From Melocanna baccifera (taxonomy: Eukaryota > Streptophyta > Magnoliopsida > Poales > Poaceae), in the NCBI GenBank assembly GCA_036346265.1, contig CM070701.1:3534001-3598000 (forward strand): 64,000 bases of DNA. The letters run 5' to 3'. Position numbers and translations under genes: made by a program. The notes under the pieces were generated by a model. The model was given only the letters and a program-made list of their open reading frames with translations. It searched no databases and was not told where the DNA came from. Of the stretch, positions 19,470 to 30,709 are shown one piece after another; the first letter of the stretch is position 1, and every line of letters starts with the position of its first letter.

Positions 19470-22400
19470 CGCATATCCGGCCTCGCCACCGCTTTATTTG
19501 ATTCGGAGCTTCGATTCGCTTGTTTCTCGGAGTTTTGCTTTAAAGCAACAATTGAAAACTGTTGCTCTTGGATCTGTTCTTTTAATCCAATCCCTCGGAT
19601 CCGAGTTGAGATCCAACCTAGGTTGTCCAGGAGTTAGGATAACCATTCAGGGAGTTGAGTTCAGGGCCGACTTGATTTTGTTGGATATGCAGTCCCTAGA
19701 TGTAATCTTGGGAATGGATTGGCTTCAGAAGCAGCAGGCAGTGTTAGACTGTGGGAGCAGAGCAGTGACCTTAACCAATTCAGACGGAGTTAAGGTGCGA
19801 TTCGCAGCCAGTGAGTGTCAGCCAGAGCCAGTCATGATTTGCCAGAGCAAGGTAATCCAGTTGGAGGGTGTACCAGTTGTCAGAGAGTACCCCGACGTGT
19901 TTCCAGATGACCTTCCAGGTATGCCACCAGAGAGGGAGGTTGAGTTTCTGATTGAGCTTGTGCCAGGTACCGCTCCGATTTCCAAGAGACCCTATCGGAT
20001 GCCAGCCAATGATTTAGCAGAGTTGAAGAAGCAAATTCAGGAGCTGTTGGATAAGGGTTACATCAGACCGAGTTCGTCCCCATGGGGAGCGCCAGTGTTG
20101 TTCGTCAAGAAAAGGATGGTAGTCGGCGCATATGTGTGGACTACAGAGCACTTAATGAGGTCACCATCAAAAATAAGTACCCTCCGCCAGGATCGATGAC
20201 CGCTTGACCAGCTTAAGGGAGCAGGAGTGTTCTCTAAGATTGACTTGAGATCGGGATATCATCGATGAGGATACGCAATGAGGACATACCCAAGACAGCC
20301 TTCTCGACTGCTATGGTCTATACGAGTTCACAGTGATGTCATTTGGTTTGACTAATGCTCCAAAGATATTTCATGTATTTGATGAATAAGGTGTTTATGG
20401 AATATTTGGACAAGTTTGTCGTTGTGTTCATTGACGACATTTTGATATATTCCAAGACTGAGGAGGAACATCAGGAGCACTTGAGATTAGCATTGCAGAA
20501 ATTAAGAGATAATCAGTTGTATGCAAAGTTCAGCAAATGTGAGTTTTGGATGAAGAAAGTCGCCTTTCTAGGGCATGTGTTGACAGCAGAAGGAGTCGCA
20601 GTTGACCTAGGGAAAGTAAGTGATGTTTTGGATTGGCAGTCACCCACTTCAGTTACCCAGGTCAGGAGTTTTCTGGGTATGGCAGGATACTACCGTCGCT
20701 TTATTGAGGGATTTTCCAAAGGTGGCTGCACCTCACGCAGTTGCTTAAAAAGGAAAAGAAATTCACTTGGACGCCAGAATGTGAGAAAAGTTTTCAGAAA
20801 CTTAAGGAGAGTTTGACCACAGCCCCAGTGCTTGTGTTGCCTGATATTAATAAGGATTTTGAGATATTTTATATGCCTCGCGCAGGTTTGGGTTGTGTCT
20901 TGATGCAAGACAAGAGAGTGGTAGCCTATGCCTCACGCCGCTTGAGACCGCATGAGGAGAACTACCCTACCCATGATTTAGAGTTGGCACAGTAGTGCAT
21001 GCTTTAAAGATTTGGCGCCATTATCGATGGGTAATGATGTGAGGTTTACACGGATCATAAGAGTCCAAATACATCTTTACCCATCCGAGCTTAACCTCGA
21101 GCGAGAGAGGTGGTTAGAGCCGATAAAGGATTATAATGTGGGCATACATTATCATCCCGGGAAAGCTAATGTTGTTGCAGATGCCTTGAGCGTAAAGGTA
21201 TACTGCAATTCAGTTGATGGTTCGAGAGAGTCACCACTTTGCATGAGGAATTTGTGCTTAGCCTTGAGTTGGTTGAGCGTGATTTTTGGCGGCTATGGAG
21301 ATGCGACCTACTTTGATGGTCGATTCGCTGTGCTCAATCGGATGATGAGGCATTTCAATGGATCGTAAAGAACTTAAGTGAAGGTAAAGAGTCAGGATTT
21401 TCAGTGGATGACCAGGGAACCTTGTGGTTCAAGCAGCGTTTGTGTGTGCCCAACAAGCAAGAACTAAAGGATGTGTTGTTAAAAGAGGCTCATGAGTCAC
21501 TATATTCGATTCATCCAGGCAGTACCAAGAGGTACCAAGACATTAAGGATAAGTATTGGTGGCCAAGCATGAAGCGTGAGATCGCTGAGTATGTAGCCCT
21601 TTGTGATGTTTGTCAGAGAGTAAAGGCAGAGTACCAGAGACCTGCAGGTTTGCTACAGCCATTGAAAGTTCCCAAGTGGAAGTGGGAAGAAATTGGTATG
21701 GACTTCATAGTCGGTCTGCCTAAGACCAAAGAGGGCTATGATTCGATTTGGGTCATTGTGGACAGATTGACCAAGGTTGCTCATTTCATTCCAGTTAAGA
21801 CGACTTACAGCAGTGATAGATTGGCGAGCTATATATGTCCAGATCGTCGGCTTGCATGGTGTGCCCAAAAGATTGTGTCGATCGTGGATCGCAGATTCAC
21901 CTCCCGGTTTTGGGGTAGTTTCCATAAGGCTATGGGAACTCACGAATTTCAAGATAACATATCATCCCTGCATGCATGGTTAGACAGAGCGAGTTAATCA
22001 GACTCGAGGACATGTTGAGAGCCTATGTGCTTGATCATGGGTCTAAGTAGGACGATTGTTTACCTTTGCAGAGTTCTCATACAACAACGATTATCAAGCC
22101 GGTTTGCGATGTCACCGCTTGAGGCATTGTATGGCAGAAATGCAGACCCTCTCAATTGGAAAGAGACGGGGAAGGTCGTTTTGGCCCGCATCGCTTGAAA
22201 GAAGTCGAGGATAAGGTCCGCTTGATTCAGAAAGGTTGAAAGTCGCCTGTGCCGCATGTAAAAGCTATGCAGATACGCACGACGAGAGCCGAGTTTTGAG
22301 CCGATGACTTTGTGTATCTTAGGATCACACCATTCAAGGGTGTGAAGAGATTTCAGCTAAAAGGGAAGCTTGCACCGAGATATGTTGGTCCGTTCAGGAT

Positions 22401-22710
22401 TCTGAAACGCAGGGGAGAGGTTGCTTATCGCTTGAGCTACTGCCCTTGAGTGGGATACATGACGCCTTTCATGTGTCCCACCAAGAAGTGCTGCGCGCAC
22501 TGCAGGAGGTTGTGCCGATTGAGGCCGTTGACTGCAGGAGGATCTGCTGCACAAAGAGCACCTACCAAAATCTTGGAAGTGTCAGAGCGAGTCACCCGGA
22601 ATAAAGTGGTCCGTTTTTGCAAAGTCCAGTGGAGTAACCATTCCGAGGAGAAAGCCACTTGGGAGCGCGAGGAGGATCTCAGAGCGGAGTTCCCGAACCT
22701 ATTCTCTTAA
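19470..22710 (+). pseudogene. Element C pol: protease, RT, RNase H, integrase, chromodomain
   Basis: Protease near 19485, where the active-site text LFDSGAS is cut by a 1-nt deletion after the Ser codon; ILGMDWL near 19710 follows. RT: YPDVFPDDLPGMPPEREVEF, SSSPWGAPVLFVKK near 20070, and FIDDILIYS near 20435, then SFLGMAGYYRRF. RNase H: GCVLMQDKRVVAYASRRL near 20900 and HYHPGKANVVADALS near 21150. Integrase: a zinc-binding region ending CDVCQRVKAEYQRPAG near 21610, then WKWEEIGMDFIVGLPKT and WVIVDRLTKVAHFIPVKT. A chromodomain, KILEVSERVTRNKVVRFCKV, near 22570-22690 would direct integration to modified chromatin. Many 1-3 nt indels give at least six frames. Confidence 0.92.
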
Positions 22711-22742
22711 TTGGCCCAGATCTCGGGGTCGAGATCTCGTTT

Positions 22743-22754
22743 AAGGGGGTAAGG
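22743..22754 (+). other. Polypurine tract of element C
   Basis: AAGGGGGTAAGG lies two bases before the 3' LTR, as expected for plus-strand priming. Confidence 0.75.
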
Positions 22755-22756
22755 TT

Positions 22757-25700
22757 TGTAACATCCTGTTTTTCTGAGATTTTTAAAGCCTGGATTTTAA
22801 AAATGAATTTTCTGGAATTTTCTGAAATTAATTGAAGCTTCAAATGAATTTTTAAAGTTTTAAATGATTTAATATGATTAAAATAAACATTAACATAAGT
22901 GGAAAATATTTTATTTGTGTTCCTCAGGTCTCAAGGAATTTTCTGGTATTTTTGGTGAATTTTTGGGATTTATTTGCTATTTTCTAGAGCTTTTAGAAGT
23001 TTATTTGAATTTCTGGAAAAAGAAAAGAAAAGGATTTAACCTCACCGCCCGATCACCTCTCTCCTCCACGCGTCACCCGATCCGCGCGCGCGCGCCGTAC
23101 CAGATTTTTCCGCGCGCCGCGCCCGCCGCTCGATCCGCTCGCCCACGTCGCGCAAGATCAAGACGACGCGGGCGGCACTGGGCGCGCGTCGCCGCGCTTC
23201 GCGCTTCGCCGCTCGGCCGCTCGATCGCGCGCTCGCGCGATCACGCCGTTCGCCTCCGCGCGCGAACCCTAACCCTAACCCTAACCTAACCTAACCGCGC
23301 CTCGCCGTCCGATCTTGCCGCGTGGCGCATCCTAGCCGCCTAACCCGTCCGCGCGCGCGCTGCCGCCAGAATCGAATCGAATCGGTTCGCGTGATAAACA
23401 CGCGCTCATCCTCGGTTCGCGTGCACGCCCGAAACCTCGCCGCCGCCTCGCTCGCCCTCGCGCGCGCTGCCGCCGAGCTACCGCCGCGCCGCCGCGCCGC
23501 GCCTCGCCGTCGCCGAGGTCGCCGGAGCAGCAGCCGCCGCTGCCGCCGCCGGTGAGCTCTCGCGCTGCTTCGCCGCGTCGCGTCGCCGCCGCCGCCGCCG
23601 CGCCGCCGCGGCGCGCGTCTGCGCGTCGCAAGCCGCGACCCGTCGCCTCGCGCCGCGCACTCCGCCCGCTGCCGCCGATCCGCCCTCGCGCCCGCCACGC
23701 GCCGCTCGCCGCGATCCCGCCGCCGCGCACCAGCGCAAGGCGCGCGCGACGCCAGCGCGGCGAGCCGCCACGCGCCGCTAATCGCCCGCCGCCGCGCTCG
23801 AAGCCGCGCAATCCTCGCGCCGCCGATTCGGAGCCGAGGGCTCAGATCGCCGCGTGTCCGCGCCCCGACGCGGATCCCGCCGACGCCGCCGCGCTCGAAG
23901 CCGCCGCTCGGCCTAGCCACGTGGCAGCACCAGCGCGTGCCACGCCGACCCTAGGCCACGTGGCATGCCACGCCGGCGCCACGCCGCCCGAGCCGCTTCG
24001 AGCCACGTGGCGGCCACGCCACCGCCACGCCAAGATGTGCCACGTGGCAAAGATATGCCGCCGCGTCGCCGCGCCCCGCCGCGTCACCCGCGCGCCCCTG
24101 CATCATTACGTGGACGCGTCCACGGTGGACTCGAATTTCGTGGACCGGGTTCACAAAGACATTAACTTTTCCGATTTTCCTGAATTAATTTTAGAATTAA
24201 TTTTCCGAGCCCGTTCTCTCCGTCCTAGCTCCGATTGACCCGTTCTTTTTTCTAAATTCATCTAAAATCGAGCTCTAGCTGTTGGTTCTGGTTTTGTGAA
24301 TTTTGGAGTTCATTTTCTTGTCATTTTATGTGTTTCTTTGTTTTCGGTCGTTTTCTCTCGTTAGATTCGGATTCGGAGGAGCAGTTTCGCGCTGTAAGAC
24401 CAGAGTACCTCACGAGCATAACGAAGGCAAGTCGTGTCCCTTGATCATGTTGAACCCAATTTTGCAAACTATTATTTAATTATTTTGCTTTAAATTACAT
24501 TGCATTGCTATTTTTATTCAAACCTTTGCACAGGTAGCAATTGTCCCAATTGTAATTATACCTCCTTGACACTTTGAAATACCATGATGCCTTTGTCACC
24601 ATAGGTTGGGAGATTTATTAGTGATGCTAGTTTATTTATCACATGGGTTTGTACGACTAGATTGCTTAGCCAGTTTATATTTACGATTGGTCTCATCACG
24701 CATGTTAAATTATTAATTTGAATTAATGACATATGGAACTGTGGTTGGTGCCACGTGTATTAAAATTTGTGCCACGTCATTGGTGTGACGTTAGCTTGGT
24801 TATACAAATTGGTTTTGCACTCGGGCGAGTGATCGTGCAGTAAAGGGGGAAGTACAGTTGTACTTTGGGGGATGTGGTAGTCTCGCCCGGGTAATGTTAA
24901 GGACTTAACTTTGTGCGCCATTGAACTGAGCTTAATCGTGCAAACCACATGTCTATTATGGGATGGACCTGGCTGATTAATTTGTAATATTTCAATTCGA
25001 TTCTGCCATTGTGATGGACATGGTTGCTGATTTCCATGTGGCGCAAGGGTGTGTGATGCGAACCCTAGCGGGCGGATTGCATTGAGATAGAGCATTGTAA
25101 AGGTTTTGTTGTGATTTCCTTAGGCCTAGGCTAATCACATCGTGTGGGTACAGATTGTGCAACCTCTGCAGAGTGTAAAACTATTCGAATAGCGCGCCCC
25201 TCGGTCATGGATAGTGCTCGGGGATTTCACACGAGGGTTAGTGTTTCATTTATAACTTGGTGGTTTATGTTGGGAGTGGACAGGTAGTTCACTGTTGGTT
25301 CAAACTTGTGAATTGGTGTTCACAAGTGGTTCATGTTTATCCCTTTGATTATCTATTATTACTGTTTTCAGTTAACTTTCGCTTTCAAGTTATTTAATAT
25401 ATTTCATCAATAAATGCCTTTATGCAAATTAACCTTTCAGCCTTCCTTTGGTAAGTCTTGCATATTATATTGCATTTATTGTTACAAACGACTTGCTGAG
25501 TACCAATGTACTCACGGCTTTACGCCTATGTTGCTCAGTTGAGGGAGAGGAGTACTATCAGCAGGAGGTTCCAGAAGGAGAGTTCTACGACGACTTCACG
25601 GATTAGGCTTCGTTCTCCACTCGATAGCCTGTGGCTTGTCGATTGGTCGCTACGCTTTATTTTGGATTTTCCGCTGCATTTTGTTAAGCCCTTCCGGCTA

Positions 25701-25882
25701 GAGATATTGTAAGCTTGGCCATAAGGTCGTACCTTTGATATTTTATCGATATTCGAGTTTCCCTTTATTATTGTCGTGTGTATGACTGTGATGATATCTA
25801 TGTTTGACTGTGTGCACTAGCGTGATCCTGGACTAGTGCAGTTTACACAGAGAGACCGAGTTTGCATATTCGGGTCTCGACA
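22757..25882 (+). mobile_element. Element C 3' LTR (about 3.1 kb)
   Basis: Aligns end to end with the 5' LTR. Differences include many small indels, concentrated in the GC-rich block. A run of CCCTAA-type hexamers near 23266-23297 is longer than the matching place in the 5' LTR. The G-box cluster is kept at 23917-24048. Confidence 0.92.
23917..24048. promoter_or_regulatory. G-box cluster in element C 3' LTR
   Basis: Four CACGTG cores match the cluster in the other LTR. The intervening CACGTC cores of the 5' copy read CACGCC here, which fits C/T decay in one copy. Confidence 0.45.
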
Positions 25883-25887
25883 ATTAC
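25883..25887. repeat. Target-site duplication ATTAC of element C, right copy
   Basis: Second copy; the gag frame of element B resumes directly here. Confidence 0.93.
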
Positions 25888-27181
25888 TCACCTTTGCATA
25901 ACTAAATTCAGCACCACTATTGTTACCTTTATCGTCCTTCTCAGATGATGTAGGTGCTGAGGGTTTAAAATTGTTAGGATGTACCCTCGGGGCAGCAAAC
26001 ACTTTATCCCTTCCCGTGGTTATCTCCTCATTTGGCTTCAAAAGTGCCGGTTGTTGAATGTTCAATTCTTCATCTTTAATGTCAACCTACACAATGTGAG
26101 AAACAACACTAGAAGTAAAAATTAATGTGTTAGTTTCAGATGCATCCTCACTTTGTCTATCTTCTACTTCTCTCTTTTCTTTTGATGTCTCTCTCACACT
26201 CTCAATTTGGATGCTCTTAACCTCACATATGGTGGAATCACACAGCTCAGTCTTTTTATCACTCTCACTTAATTTGGCTATGTGGCTCTCATCCTCACAT
26301 AGGTTGTGGTGTATCTTAGGAGCTATATGTAGTTTTGGAATACTATATATCTCCTTGACCGAAGGGAAAGTTCCATGCTCGGTCATCTTCTCATGTGTCA
26401 CACTAGTAGAGGCAGCAGAATTGAAGTATGGACTGGGAGAAAACTGTGGTGTACGTCTCTCCATAAGTCTCTTCTCCTCTTGAATAGCACAATTCACAAG
26501 ATCTTGCACACTACCAAAATATTTATGTTGAAGTGTAGCGACAATCTTAGAATTCAATCCTCTTTTGAAGTATGTCTTCTTTTGTAGTTCACTAATGACA
26601 CCGGCTCGACGTAATGCATCTTATAGCTCAAAAAATATTCTTGCATCAGATACTCCTTGTGTGATACTCTCCAAATAGCGAAGCAATCCTTGTGCATAAT
26701 AGGGTGGCACAAATTCTTTCCTCATGAGTGCCTTCAAATCTGACCAAGATTTAATGAATTCGTTTCCAGATTGTTGATGCCACCAACTATAAGCATAATC
26801 TTCAAATTTTCTAGTAGCACACATCACCTCTTGGTTTTTGGGAAGCTTTTAAAATCTAAATACTTTCTCCATTCGCCATTCCCACTCAAGATACTCCTCT
26901 AGATCTTCACTGCTATAGAAAGAATTAAAGCTATCTTCGACTTGTTGTGGATGAAGTGCCCGCATAACATCATTCACGATGTTCGAGCGTAGCACTTTCA
27001 TTTGATGATTGAATTCAATGCGCATATCTTGTGCGAAATTGTTCATCTTGGTCTTGAGTTGCGCTTTCAAGGTGGAAGAAGTAGTGGTGAACTCATTGCG
27101 CAAAGTTCCCTTCAAAGTGTGGAATTGAAAACGATCCACCGGGATATGCTTCTCTTCCATATTATCGTATCCACCTGTCAT
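25888..27181 (-). pseudogene. Element B gag
   Basis: ATG at 27181-27179. One reading frame continues for about 430 codons without a frameshift but with three in-frame stops: 26849-26851 (TAA), 26621-26623 (TAA) and 26087-26089 (TAG). The last two fit CAA and CAG changed to stops. Visible features are LEEYLEWEWRMEKVF near 26880, YAYSWWHQQSGNEFIKSW near 26780, LMRKEFVPPYYAQGLLRYL near 26700 and KRGLNSKIV near 26560, all typical of plant gypsy gag. A charged Ser/Glu/Lys-rich tail follows. No zinc knuckle is seen before the frame is interrupted by element C. Confidence 0.85.
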
Positions 27182-28379
27182 GATTAGTGGTACAAAGAAC
27201 GCACAAATACCACAACATATATTCGATATGTGGAGTTCACTCTATCTCACTTTTTCCTCACCAAGTAAAGTTCTTACCTTTTCAAAGTGAATTGAGGCCG
27301 AAAAGAAACTTACACTTGGTGGTGGGTACAATAGCAAGTGATGATCAAGCGGATTTAAAAGTGACTCACAATTACACGGCAAAGGATATTTAGTGGAGTT
27401 TGGTTAGGAAGTATTTATCCTACACAATCTGAATTTCACGATATTGTAAAATTAAGTAATAATCCAAGTTAGAAAGTATTGCCTATGTGCCGATCCAAAT
27501 GATATAAGTGAAGTATATGAACACACACACAATGATCAATGTGACTCAATGCAAACAAAAGGAATGAGCTAAAGGAAACAATCGGGAATATTAGCTCGTT
27601 TTGCACCAAGTACTAGGAGAGACGCTAGCCAATTGCAATAATATGAATTTGAGGGCACAAGATTGTCCAAAGAAATTAAATACACAATCTGAATTTATGG
27701 ACTAAGATTAACTCACCCAAATTCGGCCAATGCTTTCTTTTCTTGCTTTCTTTTTCTTTCTTTGTTTTTTTTTTTGCTCAAGCCGTGGCTCTTTTTTTTT
27801 CAATTGGCTGCCTTCTTTTTTTTTGGCTCTCTTTTTTTTATATACTCAAGGCCGAACTAGGTTTAATTGTTCGTAAGTCCAAAGTTGTTCAACAATGTAT
27901 AGATAATCCTAGAACAGCCCTAAAGCAATTATCAAAGACTAGTCTCAAGGTTCAAAGGATATAAGTGAAGATCTGAATATGTGCAACTAAGATTCTTGTG
28001 GCCAAATCAATCAAGAAAAAGGAAACCCAGATATATTCGGATGTGATATTCTTTCAAGATGCACAAAGATCTTATGTGGACAGCAAGAACAAGGTTTCAA
28101 AAAATAAATTGAATCTACTTTTTTTGGATGCTAATTGAAAGATCAACTAGCGGATTTTCAAGAGTTCAAAATAACAACGATTAAGCAACGCAAAAGGACA
28201 CTAAGATCAGCACGTAAACATAATTTCTAATGGATCAAAACTTAATAAAACTCACGAAAATAACAGATGCGAAACTACGGTTTGGATTTTTTTTTGTTGC
28301 AATTTTCGGTTTATTGGACTATAGGACAGAAATAAATCAATCTAAAAGTAAAGGGATAAGATCCTACCGAGTAAACCGC
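27182..28379 (-). other. Element B 5' leader (untranslated)
   Basis: About 1.2 kb between PBS and gag with no convincing gene. A strongly T-rich stretch at 27728-27842 (A-rich in the element RNA) contains 'ggctctcttttttt', like the leader of element A at 6425-6440. No domain is recognised in the short frames. Confidence 0.6.
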
Positions 28380-28391
28380 GCTCTGATACCA
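28380..28391 (-). other. Primer-binding site of element B
   Basis: On the minus strand TGGTATCAGAGC, two bases after the LTR end: exact complement of the initiator tRNA-Met 3' end used by many plant LTR elements. Confidence 0.88.
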
Positions 28392-28393
28392 GA

Positions 28394-28961
28394 TGATACG
28401 GGGTCGCCCGATCTTCTCGACGTAGGATGGATATTCGCGGGAGTCTTGATGAATCGTAGCTATCCTCTAATGCCAATGCAAGGGACGAACACTCTTTAAT
28501 CCGCCAAAACACACTCGCGTCGATTTCGCCGACCACCAAGCGAAGATCTATCGTGCACCCAATTCCCAGCGGAAAGGCTGAACGATCTTGATTGAAGAAC
28601 ACTCCTAATTCCCTCACGGAATTTCGGCAGCAATGATAAACTCGAACAAAGTTTAGTAGATTGATTATTCTCAAAGGTGGTCTTCTCCCTTTTGCTCTCC
28701 CACTGAATGAGCTTTCTTCCTTCATATCTTTGACACCTAATGTGATTTTCCTCTTTATTTTGCGTCTCCATTGCTTTGCCATCGACAAACCTAAGAATGC
28801 ACTATTTAATGACATGAGGTAGTATTCTATTCTTATGAATAACAAAATTATATTTAGTTTGGAATGAGTTCACCTGGCAATGTTTGATGCGGCTCAATAA
28901 CTCTTTCCAGTTGAATAATATATTTAACTGAAAAGTACATGACACGTGCGTATTCACATCA
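28394..28961 (-). mobile_element. Element B 5' LTR (568 bp)
   Basis: Same ends and sequence as the LTR at 12705-13269, with a few substitutions and indels. The PBS adjoins it on the left, fixing the minus orientation. Confidence 0.9.
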
Positions 28962-28966
28962 CCAGC
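28962..28966. repeat. Target-site duplication CCAGC of element B, right copy
   Basis: Second copy, followed by the upstream region of the F-box gene. Confidence 0.92.
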
Positions 28967-29472
28967 AGACACGTGGAAGGAATGAGCGAACAGGAACTCC
29001 TCCCACTTTGAATAGAGGATAATAAGCCTCTTGACCGAGCGCAGCCACCAACACTCAGGCATACGTATACTCCCGGCTTGCCGGCTACTTGAGCAAACGA
29101 CGAGGGGGTGTTCGTTGGCGTGAACGGAAGGATTAGACAGTAAGCAAGCAGAGAGGTCAAAGGTGGGTTGCGCGATTAGCACTTTGCAAGGGCTCGGACG
29201 GTGCACCGAGATGCAATTGGATCTTGGAAGAAGAGAGCCGTGAGAAATTTTGTGCAGCCGCCATTTTTCCTTGCATCGAGTTGTGGAAGAAATCCTCGAA
29301 AAAGCGGAGCACGCGAGTTGTGAGGTGGTAGACAGATGGCCCGTGAGGAGGTCGCTCCCTGGATTTGATGGACCTCCATTGACCCAAGCCGATACGAGTA
29401 TTTTCGGCCTTCGGCCTGAAGTAAACGACCCAAGCCAATAAGAGCCTCCTTTCCTCAGATCCTGGGTGAGTC
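28967..29472 (+). promoter_or_regulatory. Upstream region of the F-box gene
   Basis: About 500 bp between element B and the F-box coding body. No clear TATA box could be picked out, and an ACGT-core CACGTGG near 28971-28977 lies just inside. Element B inserted about 510 bp upstream of the coding start and would separate any distal promoter parts. A stop codon (TGA at 29467-29469) directly precedes the coding frame. Confidence 0.4.
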
Positions 29473-30709
29473 GTGGCTTCCCAACAACCGCCGCCGCAGC
29501 CGGCGAAATCCCCACCACCTGCTCCCACCACCATAAGCGCCCTCGGCGACGACCGCCTTCGCGAGATCTTCCTCCGCCTCCCCTCCTTCCCTTGCCTCGT
29601 CCGCGCCGCCCTCACCTGCCGCACCTTCCTCCACGCCGTCTGCTCGTCCCCCGCCTTCCGCCGCCGCTTCCGCGCGCTCCACCCGCCCCCCCTCCTCGGC
29701 CTCTTCTTCGACCCCGACGGCCCGGCTATCCCCTCCTTTGCTCCCCTCCGCCGCCGCTCCGACCCGGGCCTCGTCGCCGCCGTCCGCGGCGCCGACTTCT
29801 TCCTCACCCTCCTCCCCGACCACGAGGACACCTCCCCCGGATGGGAAATCACGGACTGCCGCAACGGCTACGTCCTCCTCCTCAACTGGAGCACCGAGCA
29901 GATCGCCGCCTACAACCCCCTGACCCGGGCCCTCGATCTCCTCCCCCCGCCGCCCGAGGAGATCTCCGACGACTGCCGCGGCTACTTCACCTACCTTGGT
30001 TACCACATGCTCTTCTCCGACGAGGAGCCTGGGTCGTTCCGCGTTGTCTGTGCCTGTCACGACGAGTCGCGGGCGCGCGCCGCCGTCTTCTCCTCGAACA
30101 CCAGGGAGTGGCAGATTTTCCCCTGGGCGGAAGCTGCGACGCCGCAGTCGGGGGACGACAAGTACTGGCTTCACATTGGTACGCTGGTGAATAGGTTCGT
30201 CTATTGGACACACACGAACCAAGCCTACATGCTCGTGCTGAACACGGCGACACTGCAATTCTCTCGAATGGATCTGCCGCCATACTTGACGGGCCAAGGT
30301 CACATATTTAGGGCTGGGGAGACCAAAGATGGGAAGCTCTGTATCGTCGGCGCAATTGAATTCACGCTTGTTGTTTGGATCTGGAGAGCAGATGATGACG
30401 GCATCAAGAGATGGATGCTAGATAAGATGTTTCCGTTGCAGACAGATTGTTGAGGTTACCGAGGGCGCACTAGAGGACCATGGTGAACTGAAGGTTGTGG
30501 CAATTATCAATGGCCTTGTGTACCTGTCAACTTATGAGACTTTCAATGATGCTTATTTTCCCTGTTGGTTCCTATCCTTCTGCCTGGAAACAGCGGAGCT
30601 GAACAAGCTCTTTCAGAAGAGATATGACAGTCATGTCCATCCCTACGTCATGGCGTGGCCTCCTTCTTTGGTGCGCAACAAGGTGAACCCTCTACTCGAA
30701 GGTATTTGA
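29473..30709 (+). pseudogene. F-box protein gene with lost ATG and a late frameshift
   Basis: The frame starts GTG-GCT-TCC (at the place of a normal Met-Ala-Ser start), with an upstream stop and no in-frame ATG before the F-box. An N-terminal Pro-rich segment is followed by the F-box at residues about 22-65 (LGDDRLREIFLRLPSFPCLV, then the AALTCRTF helix). F-box proteins dock on SKP1 in SCF ubiquitin ligases; the C-terminal region selects the target. Here that part contains FFLTLLPDHEDTSPGWEI, AAYNPLTRALDLLPPPPE and RDDG-type loops, without recognisable kelch or LRR repeats. The frame stops at 30451-30453, but the +1 frame continues about 85 codons (IVEVTEGALEDHGELKVVAI to 30709). One missing base near 30440 explains this. 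Expected full length is about 410 residues. No intron needed. Either a decayed gene or sequence error. Confidence 0.8.

Larger units (their letters stand above)
14143..25882 (+). mobile_element. Element C: complete Ty3/gypsy chromovirus (Tekay/Del-like)
   Basis: Full plus-strand structure: 3.1-kb LTR, PBS, leader with a degraded ORF, gag with zinc knuckle, protease, RT, RNase H, integrase, C-terminal chromodomain, purine tract and second LTR, with TSD ATTAC. The very long LTR starting TGTAACATCC, the integrase text WKWEEIGMDFIVGLP and a chromodomain read through from pol point to the Tekay (Del) clade of chromoviruses. Many small indels break the coding region, so the copy cannot be autonomous as read. 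It sits inside the coding frame of element B. Confidence 0.93.
12705..28961 (-). mobile_element. Element B: gypsy-like, probably non-autonomous LTR retrotransposon, interrupted by element C
   Basis: Two LTRs of 565 and 568 bp begin TGATACGGGG and end ATCA, with TSD CCAGC outside. A PBS lies inside the right LTR and a purine tract inside the left LTR, so the element reads right to left. Without the nested element C the internal region is only about 3.4 kb. It shows gag and a second, unrecognised ORF, but no protease, RT, RNase H or integrase motif. It therefore probably depended on enzymes from another element. The LTR 3' end, the PBS and the gag style resemble element A, suggesting the partner belonged to that family (inference). 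Confidence 0.88.

Noticed and set aside
23260..23300. Telomere or interstitial telomeric repeat
   Set aside because: Too short, hexamer rather than the plant CCCTAAA heptamer, and inside an LTR.
29455..30303. 282-residue minus-strand frame opposite the F-box gene
   Set aside because: It is the antisense shadow of GC-rich F-box codons; Gly/Glu/Val-rich with no domain.
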